DNA of 64,000 nucleotides from Thiohalorhabdus denitrificans (GTDB lineage: Bacteria; Pseudomonadota; Gammaproteobacteria; Thiohalorhabdales; Thiohalorhabdaceae): positions 62,001 to 126,000 of the forward strand of contig NZ_LJCP01000014.1 of assembly GCF_001399755.1 (NCBI RefSeq), written 5' to 3'. The notes under the pieces are model-generated. The model saw only the letters and a list, made by a program, of their open reading frames with translations, had not been told where the DNA came from and ran no database searches. Below are positions 37,701 to 45,004 of this stretch, piece after piece (within the stretch, counting starts at the first letter, position 1; the number at the start of each line of letters is the position of its first letter). The translations under genes were made by a program, and so were the position numbers.

Positions 37701-39241
37701 TCGGGCAGCCCGGCGAACCACTCCCGGTACGCCTCCGCCGACAGGGTGGGCACCTCGCTGTGCAGGCGCGCCAGCTCCTCGCGATTCTCGGGCAGGTTCA
37801 CCCCCTGCTCCTGCATGCGCTCCAGCAGGGCCTCGGGGGAGCCGGGCAGCTCGCCGGTCTCGTAACCAGCGTCCCGCATGTTGCGCAGGATGCGCAGCAG
37901 CGAGCGCGGCACGTCCAGGTTGTCGGCGCCGATGTTGTGCCGGCCCGGGGGATGGTTGTAGTAGAGGATGCCGACGCGCTTGTCACTGTTGTCGGTGCGC
38001 CGCAGGCGGATCCAGTTGGCGGCGCGCTCGGCTATGGCGGCCACCTCCCGCTCCACCGGGCGGGTGGTGGCGAAGCGCAGCCCCGTGCGCGGGTCGGTGT
38101 GCGCGGGCTCCGCCGCGGCCAGCACCAGGGGCTGGCTGACGCCCTGCAGCTCGGGCATGCCCACACGGTAGTGGATGGAGTCCTGGGGCAGGCCGTCGGC
38201 GGACATCCGCCATTCGCCCCGGGTGCGGTCGGCGAGGCGGATGCCCTTGAGCACGGGCACGTCCAGCTCCTTCAGGGCCCCGGTCACCGCCTCGCGTCCC
38301 TCGCCGCCGCCCACCACGAAGTCCTGCAGGCTGATTACGGCCCCGAGGTCCGCCGGGGCACTCACCTTGCTCAAGCGCTCCACGGCCTGGCGGCTGGCCG
38401 TGCCCCAGCGCGCCAGCACGGCAAAGCAGGCCGGCCCCCGGGACTCCACCTCCTCGCAAAGGGCGTCCAGAAGGCGGCGCTTGCCGGCGGCGTCGCCGTC
38501 GTCGTAGGCCAGCACCGCCACCGCCGGCTCGCCCTCGGGCAGGTCCAGCTCGTCGGCGGCTACCACCGCGCCGTCGCGGTGGTAGCGCAGCGGGGCTGCC
38601 GGCTGCGGCGGGGCGGCGCTCACCTCCACCCCGCCCTTGCTCAATAGCCAGGCCACCAGGTTGGCGGCGTTGTCGGCGCCGCGCCCCCGCCAGTAGGCCC
38701 GGCCACGGAGCCACTCGGCCTGCTCCGGGTATTCGGCGGCCATCTCTTCCATGAAGGCCAGCGGATCCTCGTCGGCCCCCGGATCGGCGCCGATCACCGC
38801 TTTCGCCTCGCCGGAGAGATCGGCCAGCGGCCGCTCGCCGTCCAGGCGCGACTGGCGCACCAGGGAGCGGGTGCTGCTGACGATAAACACCGGCGCCCCC
38901 TTGGGCGGAGGCGACTGGCGCAGCAGCCGCTTAAGGCGCACGGCGGCATCGCCGAACACCCCGGCCATGAGCACGGCGTCGGCCCCGGCCCACAGCCCGG
39001 CCACCTCGGCGTCGGAGAGGTCCGAGAGCTGGCTCGGGGTCCGCAGCACCACCTCGTGATTGGGATGGTCGTCCAGATAGCGGTGCGCCCCGCCGGCGGC
39101 CATGGCCGCCGAGCGCTCCGAGACGACGCCCACCAGCTTGGCCGCCTGGGCGGAGGCCGCCGGGGCCAGGAGGACGGCTAGCAGGGGAAGAAGGAGTAAG
39201 ACGCTTCGTGCGGCGCGCCACGCCGCATTCGGGAAAGACAT
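34772..39241 (-). CDS. Exported, membrane-anchored CobN-like chelatase
   Basis: This CobN/BchH-family protein has 1489 residues. It has an N-terminal signal peptide (about 1-34, LLLLPLLAVLLAPAASAQA) and a C-terminal anchor (about 1458-1481, WYLWATAGLALILLGGGFY) followed by a basic tail, so the large domain should be periplasmic. Core family blocks are present: LGRHSTYEFLP, GVGEGLQAKRRG, VDHLTPPLS, the DLLVHEVGHHLTEM stretch and SMAVEQVTG. A charged Ala/Glu/Gln-rich linker (about 1375-1455) joins core and anchor. Classical CobN is cytosolic and works with two AAA+ subunits, absent here. Overlapping exbB-like and DUF2149 genes follow. It resembles HmuS-type proteins of Bacteroidota haem operons. 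A cobalamin riboswitch precedes it. Confidence 0.9.
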   Translation of the reverse strand: MSFPNAAWRAARSVLLLLPLLAVLLAPAASAQAAKLVGVVSERSAAMAAGGAHRYLDDHPNHEVVLRTPSQLSDLSDAEVAGLWAGADAVLMAGVFGDAAVRLKRLLRQSPPPKGAPVFIVSSTRSLVRQSRLDGERPLADLSGEAKAVIGADPGADEDPLAFMEEMAAEYPEQAEWLRGRAYWRGRGADNAANLVAWLLSKGGVEVSAAPPQPAAPLRYHRDGAVVAADELDLPEGEPAVAVLAYDDGDAAGKRRLLDALCEEVESRGPACFAVLARWGTASRQAVERLSKVSAPADLGAVISLQDFVVGGGEGREAVTGALKELDVPVLKGIRLADRTRGEWRMSADGLPQDSIHYRVGMPELQGVSQPLVLAAAEPAHTDPRTGLRFATTRPVEREVAAIAERAANWIRLRRTDNSDKRVGILYYNHPPGRHNIGADNLDVPRSLLRILRNMRDAGYETGELPGSPEALLERMQEQGVNLPENREELARLHSEVPTLSAEAYREWFAGLPDPIRAEMRDGPLGFLHETLREAEESGRLDLGRDLLERMHGDLRHLVEGADHPATARARDLLDQLRAEYESLLAEEPDASWEQAQRLVNGLRDTGIEGLHGWGEPPGRVMVHDGDMLIPGLRFGNVWIGPQPPRGWEVNEELLHANLAVPPPHQYLGYYHWLKSQFGADALVHLGRHSTYEFLPRRRVGLTDTDYPRLIAGDIPGVYPYIVDGVGEGLQAKRRGLTVMVDHLTPPLSTTPLYDQLLELRGLVESFESAEGQGNTPARERALDRIRDKIAELDMVSELESELRAERGNPELSLDEVGGDLLVHEVGHHLTEMQEEFMPRGLHIFGAEWANEERRMMLESMAGAGEIKDKWRKALADSPGREMDGLLAGLDGRFVAPGKGNDPVRTPEVLPTGRNFFGLNGNLLPSRVGWEMGAQMAADARKEGDNGPPQGSEAVVLWASDTVRDEGAMVAFGMDMLGIKPVWNSRGIVEGIERRPLEEGRYRRDVVFTTSGLFRDLYGNLNAWLDKSVRLALDGASQTIREKHPELTPALEAALKPLGELRDAGTESLKRNKVAAHWVADARRGVEEGAEPADAGNQAILRVYGDAPGSYGAGVNRMAERSGSWEKRDEVADTYLRRMGHAYGAGAAGEAAHGDFRRNLGRVERTYLGRASNLYGLLDNNDAFDYLGGLSMAVEQVTGAAPDSRIIDHSDPENPSMQTLEAALLQELRGRFLNPAWLRAQMDHGYSGARTMGSKFMEHLWGWQVTNPAVIDDWVWQEVKDVYLDDKHDLDLDEFLVEGNRAHVRTNMLAIMNVAIAKGFWEASQATQQELAEELARAVVENGLPGSGHTRPKHPVFDHVKGQIGDDLAEALDQKLKAAGGKQPEEQGQAVQTVAEVKQAPEAQSLERKDAGAAAPAATERATESGQARQVERSEGRQSDRESNKEARDGESQSRDRHVPWYLWATAGLALILLGGGFYRGLRSGGSNV
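34985..35011. repeat. REP-like element inside cobN coding sequence
   Basis: GGTCGCGGCGGGGGCCGCCG followed by CTCCTGC matches the class A variant at 10949-10975 with about four differences. On the coding strand it encodes part of the alanine-rich linker (GAAAPAATE) between the CobN core and the membrane anchor. Confidence 0.65.
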
Positions 39242-39369
39242 GAGAACTCCGCTGCGCCGGTTCCAGGATCGGGCGATTCCGGGCAGCGCGGGGGAGTCAG
39301 TGACGGGTCAGCGGCTGGAAGGGCCGGCTCCCCGCACGTCGCGCCCCGCGACGCCGTGGGTCAAGCCGC

Positions 39370-39572
39370 TCCAGGCCGGTCTCCGGGCTGACGAGCTGGC
39401 GGCGGGGCCGCCGGACGGTTGCCTTCCCGCGCCCGCAGGCGCAGTGGCCAAAGACCGCCCATCACTCGCTTACCGTTGCGGGGGCAGCGCCGGTTGGGCC
39501 GTGCGGGCCGTCCGGACTTCCCGTTTCACCCCGGCCGCGAGGCTCGGGGAACCTGGAGCAGGTTGGGATTCT
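39370..39572 (-). promoter_or_regulatory. Cobalamin riboswitch (leader of cobN operon)
   Basis: On the minus strand the leader shows CCAGGTTCC (about 39549-39558), AACGGGAAG (near 39519-39528), GCTGCCCCCGCAACGG (39473-39488), GGCCACTGC (near 39442-39449) and the B12 box AGCCCGGAGACCGGCCTG (39372-39389). It closely parallels the btuB riboswitch. About 130 nt of GC-rich leader with several possible hairpins separate it from the cobN ribosome site (CGGAG); no gene is seen there. Confidence 0.95.
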
Positions 39573-39602
39573 CGGTCGGGCAAGAATCCCCGGAACCCGG
39601 AG

Positions 39603-39632
39603 AGACTACGGGTCAAGATGGGAAAAGGTCAA
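39603..39632 (-). promoter_or_regulatory. Candidate sigma-70 promoter for the cobN leader
   Basis: TTGACC (39627-39632) and TAGTCT (39603-39608) on the minus strand are 18 nt apart, just upstream of the riboswitch and in the gap after the DUF1622 gene. A second TTGACC lies at 39611-39616. The -10 match is modest. Confidence 0.35.
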
Positions 39633-39663
39633 CTTGCCGGGAATGCGCCGGTAGTGGCCCCGG

Positions 39664-40044
39664 CTACCCCCGACCGGAACCACCGCGGCTGCCCTTGCCA
39701 TCTTGCTCCACGGCGTCCCAGGGCAACCGACCCTCGATTTCCAGGTGCAGGGCCAGGACGAGGAAGGTCCGGATCAGGATGATCATGGCGAGCATGAGCA
39801 CGCTGTTCAGGGTGTAGTCGATGGCCACGGTCTTGATGATGTCGGCGGCGACCAGGAACTCCAGGCCCAGGATGAGTCCGCGCACGCTGCGCCGGCGGTA
39901 TTCCAGGTAGGCTTGATGGGAGGACCAGTGCCGCAGACGCCCCAGATAGACGGCGGTGGCCACCAGGAACCCGCCCAGGATGACCGCGATCCCCACGCCT
40001 TCCAGGATCTGGACCAGGGCATTGACGACCTCCCGGAAGCCCAC
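39664..40044 (-). CDS. DUF1622 membrane protein
   Basis: This small integral membrane protein (126 residues) has three predicted helices (about 8-35, 60-80, 85-105) and a charged Gly/Ser/Arg-rich C-terminus. The RSVRGLILGLEFLVAADIIKTVAID stretch (here residues about 53-77) is characteristic of DUF1622. Function is unknown. It follows the NicO-type transporter by 9 nt and precedes the cobN riboswitch, so it may share a transcript with the metal transporter; a link to cobalt supply is only suggested by position. Confidence 0.85.
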   Translation of the reverse strand: MGFREVVNALVQILEGVGIAVILGGFLVATAVYLGRLRHWSSHQAYLEYRRRSVRGLILGLEFLVAADIIKTVAIDYTLNSVLMLAMIILIRTFLVLALHLEIEGRLPWDAVEQDGKGSRGGSGRG

Positions 40045-40053
40045 GGCTGACCC

Positions 40054-40734
40054 TCACCCGGCCAGCCAGGCACCGCCGAGCCCCAGGGACAGGGCACCCA
40101 CCAGGAGACGGAAACCGTTCATGAGGGCCTCGCCGCGGCGGGCCAGCCAGCCCTGGAGGCCGCCGAACAGGAGGCCGAAGGCGAGCATGCTGGCCAGCAC
40201 ACCCAGGGAGAAAAGCAGCAGGTAGGCCAGACCGGCCCAGGCACCGCCCTGGTGGAGGGTGGGAACCAGGGCCATCAGGGGCGCGGCGCCGGCGAAACCG
40301 TGGAGGATGCCCACCATGGTGGGGCTGTGATCGGCCAGGCGGACGGTGCGGGGTGGATGGAGATGGGCCGGTGTGGCCAGATGGACGTGGAGGCGGCTGC
40401 CGTGCCGGTGGGGGCGCAGGCGCACCCCGCGCCGCCACAGATCGGCCCAGACCCAGAGGCCCAGGGCGATGAGCACCAGGCCCACACCCCCCTCGGCCAG
40501 CGCGTACAGCCCCTCCGGAAGATGCCAGCCGAGGGCCAGCACCACGATGCCGATGGCGAGGATGGTGGCACCGTGGCCCAGGGCCCAGGCGGTGCAGAAG
40601 CGCAGCACCCGCCGCCAGCCGGGACGCCGCGTACCCAGGGCGGTTACGGCCATGATGTGGTCGGCGTCGAAGGCGTGCAGCAGGCCGAGCCCGAAGCCGA
40701 GGAACAGCAGGCCGGTCAATCCGTCATCCGCCAT
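40054..40734 (-). CDS. NicO/NiCoT-type nickel/cobalt transporter
   Basis: This inner-membrane transporter (226 residues, about six helices) carries the family signature HX4DH as HAFDADH at residues 20-26. It also has LGHGAT (52-57) and GILHGFAGAAP (142-152). A cytoplasmic or periplasmic loop at 109-126 is histidine-rich, as in metal-handling members of the group. It lies just upstream of the B12 synthesis leader, which suggests cobalt supply to the pathway. Export, as in RcnA, or nickel transport are alternatives. The ATG at 40734 has GGAG upstream; no riboswitch precedes it. Confidence 0.85.
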   Translation of the reverse strand: MADDGLTGLLFLGFGLGLLHAFDADHIMAVTALGTRRPGWRRVLRFCTAWALGHGATILAIGIVVLALGWHLPEGLYALAEGGVGLVLIALGLWVWADLWRRGVRLRPHRHGSRLHVHLATPAHLHPPRTVRLADHSPTMVGILHGFAGAAPLMALVPTLHQGGAWAGLAYLLLFSLGVLASMLAFGLLFGGLQGWLARRGEALMNGFRLLVGALSLGLGGAWLAG

Positions 40735-40815
40735 GGGTTCTCCGGGGAATGGATGGGGCCCCTTTACCCCCATCCACACCCATGGGGGCGCCAAAATCAA
40801 CCCCGCCGAAACCTA

Positions 40816-40845
40816 GAGGGCAGCCCGGCGATGGGGGCTGCCCTC
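40816..40845. other. Perfect 10-bp inverted repeat upstream of the NicO-type gene
   Basis: GAGGGCAGCC (40816-40825) and GGCTGCCCTC (40836-40845) form a hairpin with a 10-nt loop in the 210-nt gap upstream of the transporter. There is no T-run on either side, so it could be an operator or leader hairpin rather than a terminator. Confidence 0.5.
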
Positions 40846-40892
40846 CTGTATCCTCCGGCCCGGATCAGGACCCCAGACCGAATCCATCCCAA

Positions 40893-40919
40893 GAGCCCCC
40901 TGGTGTCGCAGGGGGGCCC
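40893..40919 (-). terminator. Candidate terminator after the small unknown gene
   Basis: On the minus strand GGGCCCCCCTG and CAGGGGGCTC pair around CGACAC, about 26 nt after the stop of the gene at 40945. The following sequence has only two T residues, so termination would be inefficient or Rho-assisted. Confidence 0.45.
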
Positions 40920-40944
40920 TTTCCGGGTAGTGGGCCGTTGCCGC

Positions 40945-41172
40945 TCAGGCGACCTCCTCGTCGTCCCCCGGCGAGCTGCGGTCGACGGCGATGCGCACGG
41001 GCTCACCAAATACGCGCCCGTATTCCCGTCCCACCTCCTCGGCGGTCATCTTCGTCAAGCCGCTATAACCGTTCCAGACGATGTCATCGAGCGCCTCGTG
41101 ATTGCGGCGGAGGCGGTCGCGCTGCTGGGCGAACAGGTCATTGATGGCTTCTCTATAAGGGATCCAGCGCAT
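40945..41172 (-). CDS. Small acidic hypothetical protein
   Basis: I do not recognise this 75-residue protein. It starts at ATG 41172 with AGGAGG 8 nt upstream, which supports it as a real gene. The sequence is soluble and mostly helical (YREAINDLFAQQRDRLRRNHEALDD, in two parts), with a central WNGYSGLTKMTAEE stretch and a C-terminal acidic tail SSPGDDEEV. No cysteines or membrane segment. It stands alone between the NicO-type transporter and the cysteine synthase-like gene. Confidence 0.7.
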   Translation of the reverse strand: MRWIPYREAINDLFAQQRDRLRRNHEALDDIVWNGYSGLTKMTAEEVGREYGRVFGEPVRIAVDRSSPGDDEEVA

Positions 41173-41334
41173 GGCGCCCTCCTATGGTCAGAGGTTGAGG
41201 CCGGCGAGGCGTCGCCGGTGGACAATTGGTTCCGAACTCACACTTCACGGGTCGTCGTTGAATTCCCTGTAGATGACGACAGCCCCCTTTCCTTCGCCGC
41301 CCCCGAAGGGGGGATTGATGGATTCAAGCGCGTT

Positions 41335-42303
41335 TTACCCTCCCGACTCGCTGCCCTGGACCGCCGCCGACAGGAAGTGCTCCGAGAAGTATTTTTCCCC
41401 ACCGTCGCAGAACAGGGTGACCACGGTCTTCAGCTCGGGACGGTCCCGTTGGAGCTTCTTGGCCGCAAGCAAGTGCGCCCCCGAACTGGGCCCCACGAAG
41501 CACCCGTGCTGCTGGGCGATGCGCCGCATCTCGCTCACCGCCTCGGCGCTGGGGACGGCCAACAGATAATCCACCTCGTCCCGATGGTCCTGGAGGATCT
41601 GCGGCACAAAGCCGTCGGAGATCCCCTCGATCTGGTGGCGGCCCACCGCTCCGGTAGCGATGGTGCGGGACTCCGTCGGCTCCACCCCCACCACCAGGCA
41701 ATCCGGATTGACGGCCCGAAAGGCCTGCCCCAGACCCACCAGGGTGCCGCCGGTTCCGATCCCGGCCACCACCGCATCGGGCACGGCGCCCTCGGGGAGC
41801 TGGTGTAGGATCTCCGGGCCCAGCCACGTCCGGTTCTCCTCCACGTTCCATTCGGAAGCGAACTGGCGGGGACAGAAGTAGCCCTCGGTCTCGCCCAGCT
41901 CCTGGGCGCGCGCCAGGGCCTCGTTGACATGGAAGTCGCCCACTTCCATCACCTCCGCCCCCAGTGCCCGGGACAGGGCCAGGCGCTCCGAGCTGATCCC
42001 CACGGGCTGGACCACCAGCATGCGGTATCCCTTCACGGCCGCCACCATGGCCATGGCGTTGCCGGTATTCCCGCTGGAGGCCTCCACGATGGTGTCGCCC
42101 GGACGCAGCTGACCCGCCTCCTCGGCCCGCTCGATGATGTGCTTCGCGATGCGCGCTTTGATCGAGCCGGACGGATTCAGGAACTCCAGCTTGCACCACA
42201 CCCCCTCCAGGTGGGCCAAGGGCGTGTTCCCTATCCGCTCCAGTACCGTGGCGGCCCCCTTCCCCTGCGTCGGGCGGAAGTCCGGACTGAGAACGCTGTC
42301 CAT
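41335..42303 (-). CDS. PLP-dependent cysteine synthase family protein
   Basis: This fold-type II PLP enzyme (322 residues) probably makes cysteine from O-acetylserine or a related beta-replacement product. The PLP lysine is in NPSGSIKAR, the substrate loop is EASSGNTGNAM, and the phosphate-binding glycine loop is GIGTGGT. I chose ATG 42303, which has GGGGAGA upstream; ATG 42315 adds four residues. A long C-terminal part resembles CysM/CBS-like enzymes and lacks CBS domains. The gap downstream (41173-41334) has a CCCCC/GGGGG hairpin but no gene. Confidence 0.87.
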   Translation of the reverse strand: MDSVLSPDFRPTQGKGAATVLERIGNTPLAHLEGVWCKLEFLNPSGSIKARIAKHIIERAEEAGQLRPGDTIVEASSGNTGNAMAMVAAVKGYRMLVVQPVGISSERLALSRALGAEVMEVGDFHVNEALARAQELGETEGYFCPRQFASEWNVEENRTWLGPEILHQLPEGAVPDAVVAGIGTGGTLVGLGQAFRAVNPDCLVVGVEPTESRTIATGAVGRHQIEGISDGFVPQILQDHRDEVDYLLAVPSAEAVSEMRRIAQQHGCFVGPSSGAHLLAAKKLQRDRPELKTVVTLFCDGGEKYFSEHFLSAAVQGSESGG

Positions 42304-42507
42304 TGGTCTCCCCATTACTGACGGTCAAGGACTGAGGTACCGCCTTACCCCTCTTCCCGGGAAGACTGCCGGTCATGAGGAATTAAGAAAATTCGAGTTT
42401 TTCGAGGACTGGAATAGAGTTTCGTCTATGGGTTAGGAGGGATGCACCCCGGGACCGGGAGCTGCTTGGGAGGAATGGGATGGGGGAGCGCGGGTCCCCG
42501 CCGCCGG

Positions 42508-43593
42508 CTAAGCGGCCGGGAGCAGGCGCCGCACCCGCTCCAGCCGCCCTTCCAGCTCCGCCGCGGAGTCGGCGCGCACGGTGATGTGCCCCACCTTGCG
42601 GCCGGGGCGGGAGTCCTTGCCGTAGAAGTGGAGGTGGGCGCCGGGAACGGCGAGGACGTCGGCACGCTCGGGCAGGACCCCGATCAGGTTGAGCATGGCG
42701 CTGTGCCCCACGGGGTCGGTGGCGCCCAGGGGCAGGCCGCAGACGGCGCGCAGGTGGTTCTCGAACTGGCTGGTCTCGGCGCCCTCGATGGTCCAGTGGC
42801 CGGAGTTGTGGACGCGCGGGGCCATCTCGTTGGCGAGCAACCGGTCCCCGGCATCGAACAGTTCCAGCGCCACGGTGCCCACGTAGTCCAGACGCTCCAG
42901 CAGCCGGGCGGCGTAATCCACGGCGTCCGCCTCGCGGGGGTCGGCCGGCCGGGGCCGGGACTCGAGCAGGATGCCCTGCTCGTGGTGGTTCTCGGCGAGG
43001 GGGTAGAAGCGCTGCGCGCCGTCGGCGCCCCGCACGGCGATCATGGACACCTCGCGCTCGAAGGGAACCACCTCCTCCAGGATCAGGGGCACGCCGCCGA
43101 TCTCGTTCCAGGCGGCATCCACGTCGCCGTCCTCGCGCAGCACCGCCTGGCCCTTGCCGTCGTAGCCCAGGGTGCGGGTCTTGAGCACCGCGGGCAGGCC
43201 GATGTCGGCCACCGCGGCCTTCAGAGCGTCCCGCGAATCCACGGCGGCGAAGCGGGCGGTGGGGATCCCCAGCTCCCGGAACAGGGTCTTCTCGTTGAGG
43301 CGGTCGCGGCCGGTGGCCAGGGCCTCCGGCCCGGGATGGACAGGGACCTGGCCCGCCAGCTCCGCGGGGGCGGCCTCCGGGACCTGCTCGAACTCGTAGG
43401 TGACCACGTCGGCCCATTCCGCCAGCCGCCGCAGCAGCCCAAGGTCGTCGTATTCGCCCCGCAGGTGGGCGGCCACCGCCGCCCCGCAGGGCGCCTCCCC
43501 CGGGTCGAGCACGGTGGTCTCCAGGCCGAGGGGATGCCCGGCCAGGGCCAGCATGCGGCCCAACTGCCCGCCGCCCAGGATGCCGACGCGCAC
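42508..43593 (-). CDS. purK: N5-carboxyaminoimidazole ribonucleotide synthase
   Basis: This ATP-grasp enzyme (361 residues) makes N5-CAIR from AIR, bicarbonate and ATP in purine synthesis. It starts VRVGILGGGQLGRMLALAG, then has TYEFEQVP, TLGYDGKGQ and the catalytic EMAPRVHNSGHWTIEGAETSQFE region in parts. The GTG at 43593 lies one base after the purE stop, which gives tight coupling; the longer frame only runs back through purE. The order purE-purK is the usual one. Confidence 0.95.
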   Translation of the reverse strand: MRVGILGGGQLGRMLALAGHPLGLETTVLDPGEAPCGAAVAAHLRGEYDDLGLLRRLAEWADVVTYEFEQVPEAAPAELAGQVPVHPGPEALATGRDRLNEKTLFRELGIPTARFAAVDSRDALKAAVADIGLPAVLKTRTLGYDGKGQAVLREDGDVDAAWNEIGGVPLILEEVVPFEREVSMIAVRGADGAQRFYPLAENHHEQGILLESRPRPADPREADAVDYAARLLERLDYVGTVALELFDAGDRLLANEMAPRVHNSGHWTIEGAETSQFENHLRAVCGLPLGATDPVGHSAMLNLIGVLPERADVLAVPGAHLHFYGKDSRPGRKVGHITVRADSAAELEGRLERVRRLLPAA

Positions 43594-43594
43594 C

Positions 43595-44089
43595 TCAGCC
43601 CTCCTCGCGCGGGTCGGGCCGCGCCAGGACATCCTCCGTCTGCTCCCGCCGGTAGTCGTGCAGGGCCCGGCGGATCTCGGGGTGCTTGTTGCCGAGGATG
43701 CTCGCGGCCAGCAGGGCGGCGTTAACGGCCCCGGAACGGCCGATGGCCAGGGTGCCGGTGGGGACGCCCGCGGGCATCTGCACGATGGAGAGCAGGGAGT
43801 CCACGCCGTTCAGGGCCTTGGACTGCACCGGGACGCCGAGCACCGGCAAGGCGGTCTTGGCGGCGGCCATGCCGGGCAGGTGGGCGGCCCCGCCGGCGCC
43901 GGCGATGAGCACCTCCAGACCCCGCTCCTCCGCTTCCGCGGCGTATTCGAACAGCAGGTCCGGGGTACGATGGGCGGAGACCACGCGCACCTCGTGGGGC
44001 ACGCCGAGCCGCTCCAGCGTCTCCGCGGCGTGCTGCAGGGTTTCCCAGTCGGAGGCCGAGCCCATGATCAGGCCTACCAGCGGTTGCAT
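43595..44089 (-). CDS. purE: N5-carboxyaminoimidazole ribonucleotide mutase
   Basis: This mutase (164 residues) converts N5-CAIR to CAIR. It begins [14 protein letters not shown], has VVSAHRTPD with the catalytic histidine region, and [11 protein letters not shown]. First gene of purEK, divergent from the carbonic anhydrase gene across a 278-nt gap in which I see no repeats or other genes. The bicarbonate-using PurK next to a carbonic anhydrase is a plausible but unproven link. Confidence 0.95.
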   Translation of the reverse strand: MQPLVGLIMGSASDWETLQHAAETLERLGVPHEVRVVSAHRTPDLLFEYAAEAEERGLEVLIAGAGGAAHLPGMAAAKTALPVLGVPVQSKALNGVDSLLSIVQMPAGVPTGTLAIGRSGAVNAALLAASILGNKHPEIRRALHDYRREQTEDVLARPDPREEG

Positions 44090-44367
44090 CGCTCACTCCC
44101 GGTTGGATGGGCCGCGCCCGCGGCGGCCCCGCCAGTTTGCGGGGAATTATACCCGCGGTGAAGGCGCTAGGTAACGGGGCAACCCGGGCGGGGGCCTCCC
44201 CTGCGGGCCTTACCGGTGGTAGCCTTAGCCCGGCTCGTTCGACCGCTCTGGGCAAAACCCGGGCCCCGGGGCGCAGAACCGGCTTGACGCCGATCATGGC
44301 CCGACCCGACCCCGCCGCCCACCCTGGGGCCCGGGTGTGCACGACCTCTCGCATGGGAGCGCTTCCG

Positions 44368-44994
44368 ATGGGTGAAATCCGCAACCTGCTCGACAACAAC
44401 CGCCGCTGGGCCGAAGGGATCCAGGAGGAGCACCCCGAGTTCTTCCCCCAGCTCGCCCACCAACAGAGCCCGGACTACCTGTGGATCGGCTGCGCCGACA
44501 GCCGGGTCCCGGCCAACCAGATCGTCAACCTTCCCCCCGGCGAGGTGTTCGTCCACCGCAATATCGCCAACCTCGCCCCGCATAACGACTTTAATTACCT
44601 CTCCGTGCTCCAGTACGCGGTGGAGGTACTGAAGGTGCACCATGTGATCGTTACCGGCCATTACGGCTGCGGCGGCATCCGGGCGGCCCTGAAGGGCGGG
44701 GGCTCGGGCTTCATCACCGGTTGGCTGGAGATGATCCGGGACGTGGCGGACCGGCACCGGGAGGAGCTGGACGGCCTCGACGAGGAGGAGCGGGTGAGCC
44801 GGCTCTGCGAGCTCAACGTCAGCCACCAGGTGGCCAACGTCTGCCGCTCCCAGGTGGTGCGCGAAGCCTGGGAGCGCGGTCAGCCCCTGCAGGTCCACGG
44901 CTGGATCTACGCCCTGAACGACGGCCTGCTGCGCGACCTGGAGGTAACCGCCGCCGGGCCGGAGGACATCCCCGGGGCCTCAGTCAGCCGCTGA
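44368..44994 (+). CDS. can: Beta-class carbonic anhydrase
   Basis: This zinc enzyme (208 residues) interconverts CO2 and bicarbonate in the cytoplasm. Zinc ligands and the active-site dyad are clear: CADSR (Cys and Asp-Arg) and TGHYGCGG (His and Cys). It belongs to the E. coli Can-like clade (HRNIANL, LNVSHQVANV, VHGWIY). I chose ATG 44368, which has GGGAG 8 nt upstream; ATG 44353 would add five residues. It is divergent from purEK. Confidence 0.94.
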   Translation: MGEIRNLLDNNRRWAEGIQEEHPEFFPQLAHQQSPDYLWIGCADSRVPANQIVNLPPGEVFVHRNIANLAPHNDFNYLSVLQYAVEVLKVHHVIVTGHYGCGGIRAALKGGGSGFITGWLEMIRDVADRHREELDGLDEEERVSRLCELNVSHQVANVCRSQVVREAWERGQPLQVHGWIYALNDGLLRDLEVTAAGPEDIPGASVSR

Positions 44995-45004
44995 CCTCCC
45001 GGGG

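Noticed and set aside
36110-38647. 845-codon plus-strand frame inside cobN
   Set aside because: Antisense shadow of the CobN homologue without recognisable domains or ribosome site.
41296-41322. Terminator after the cysteine synthase-like gene
   Set aside because: A CCCCC/GGGGG hairpin exists but the stem is short and has no T-run on the relevant strand.
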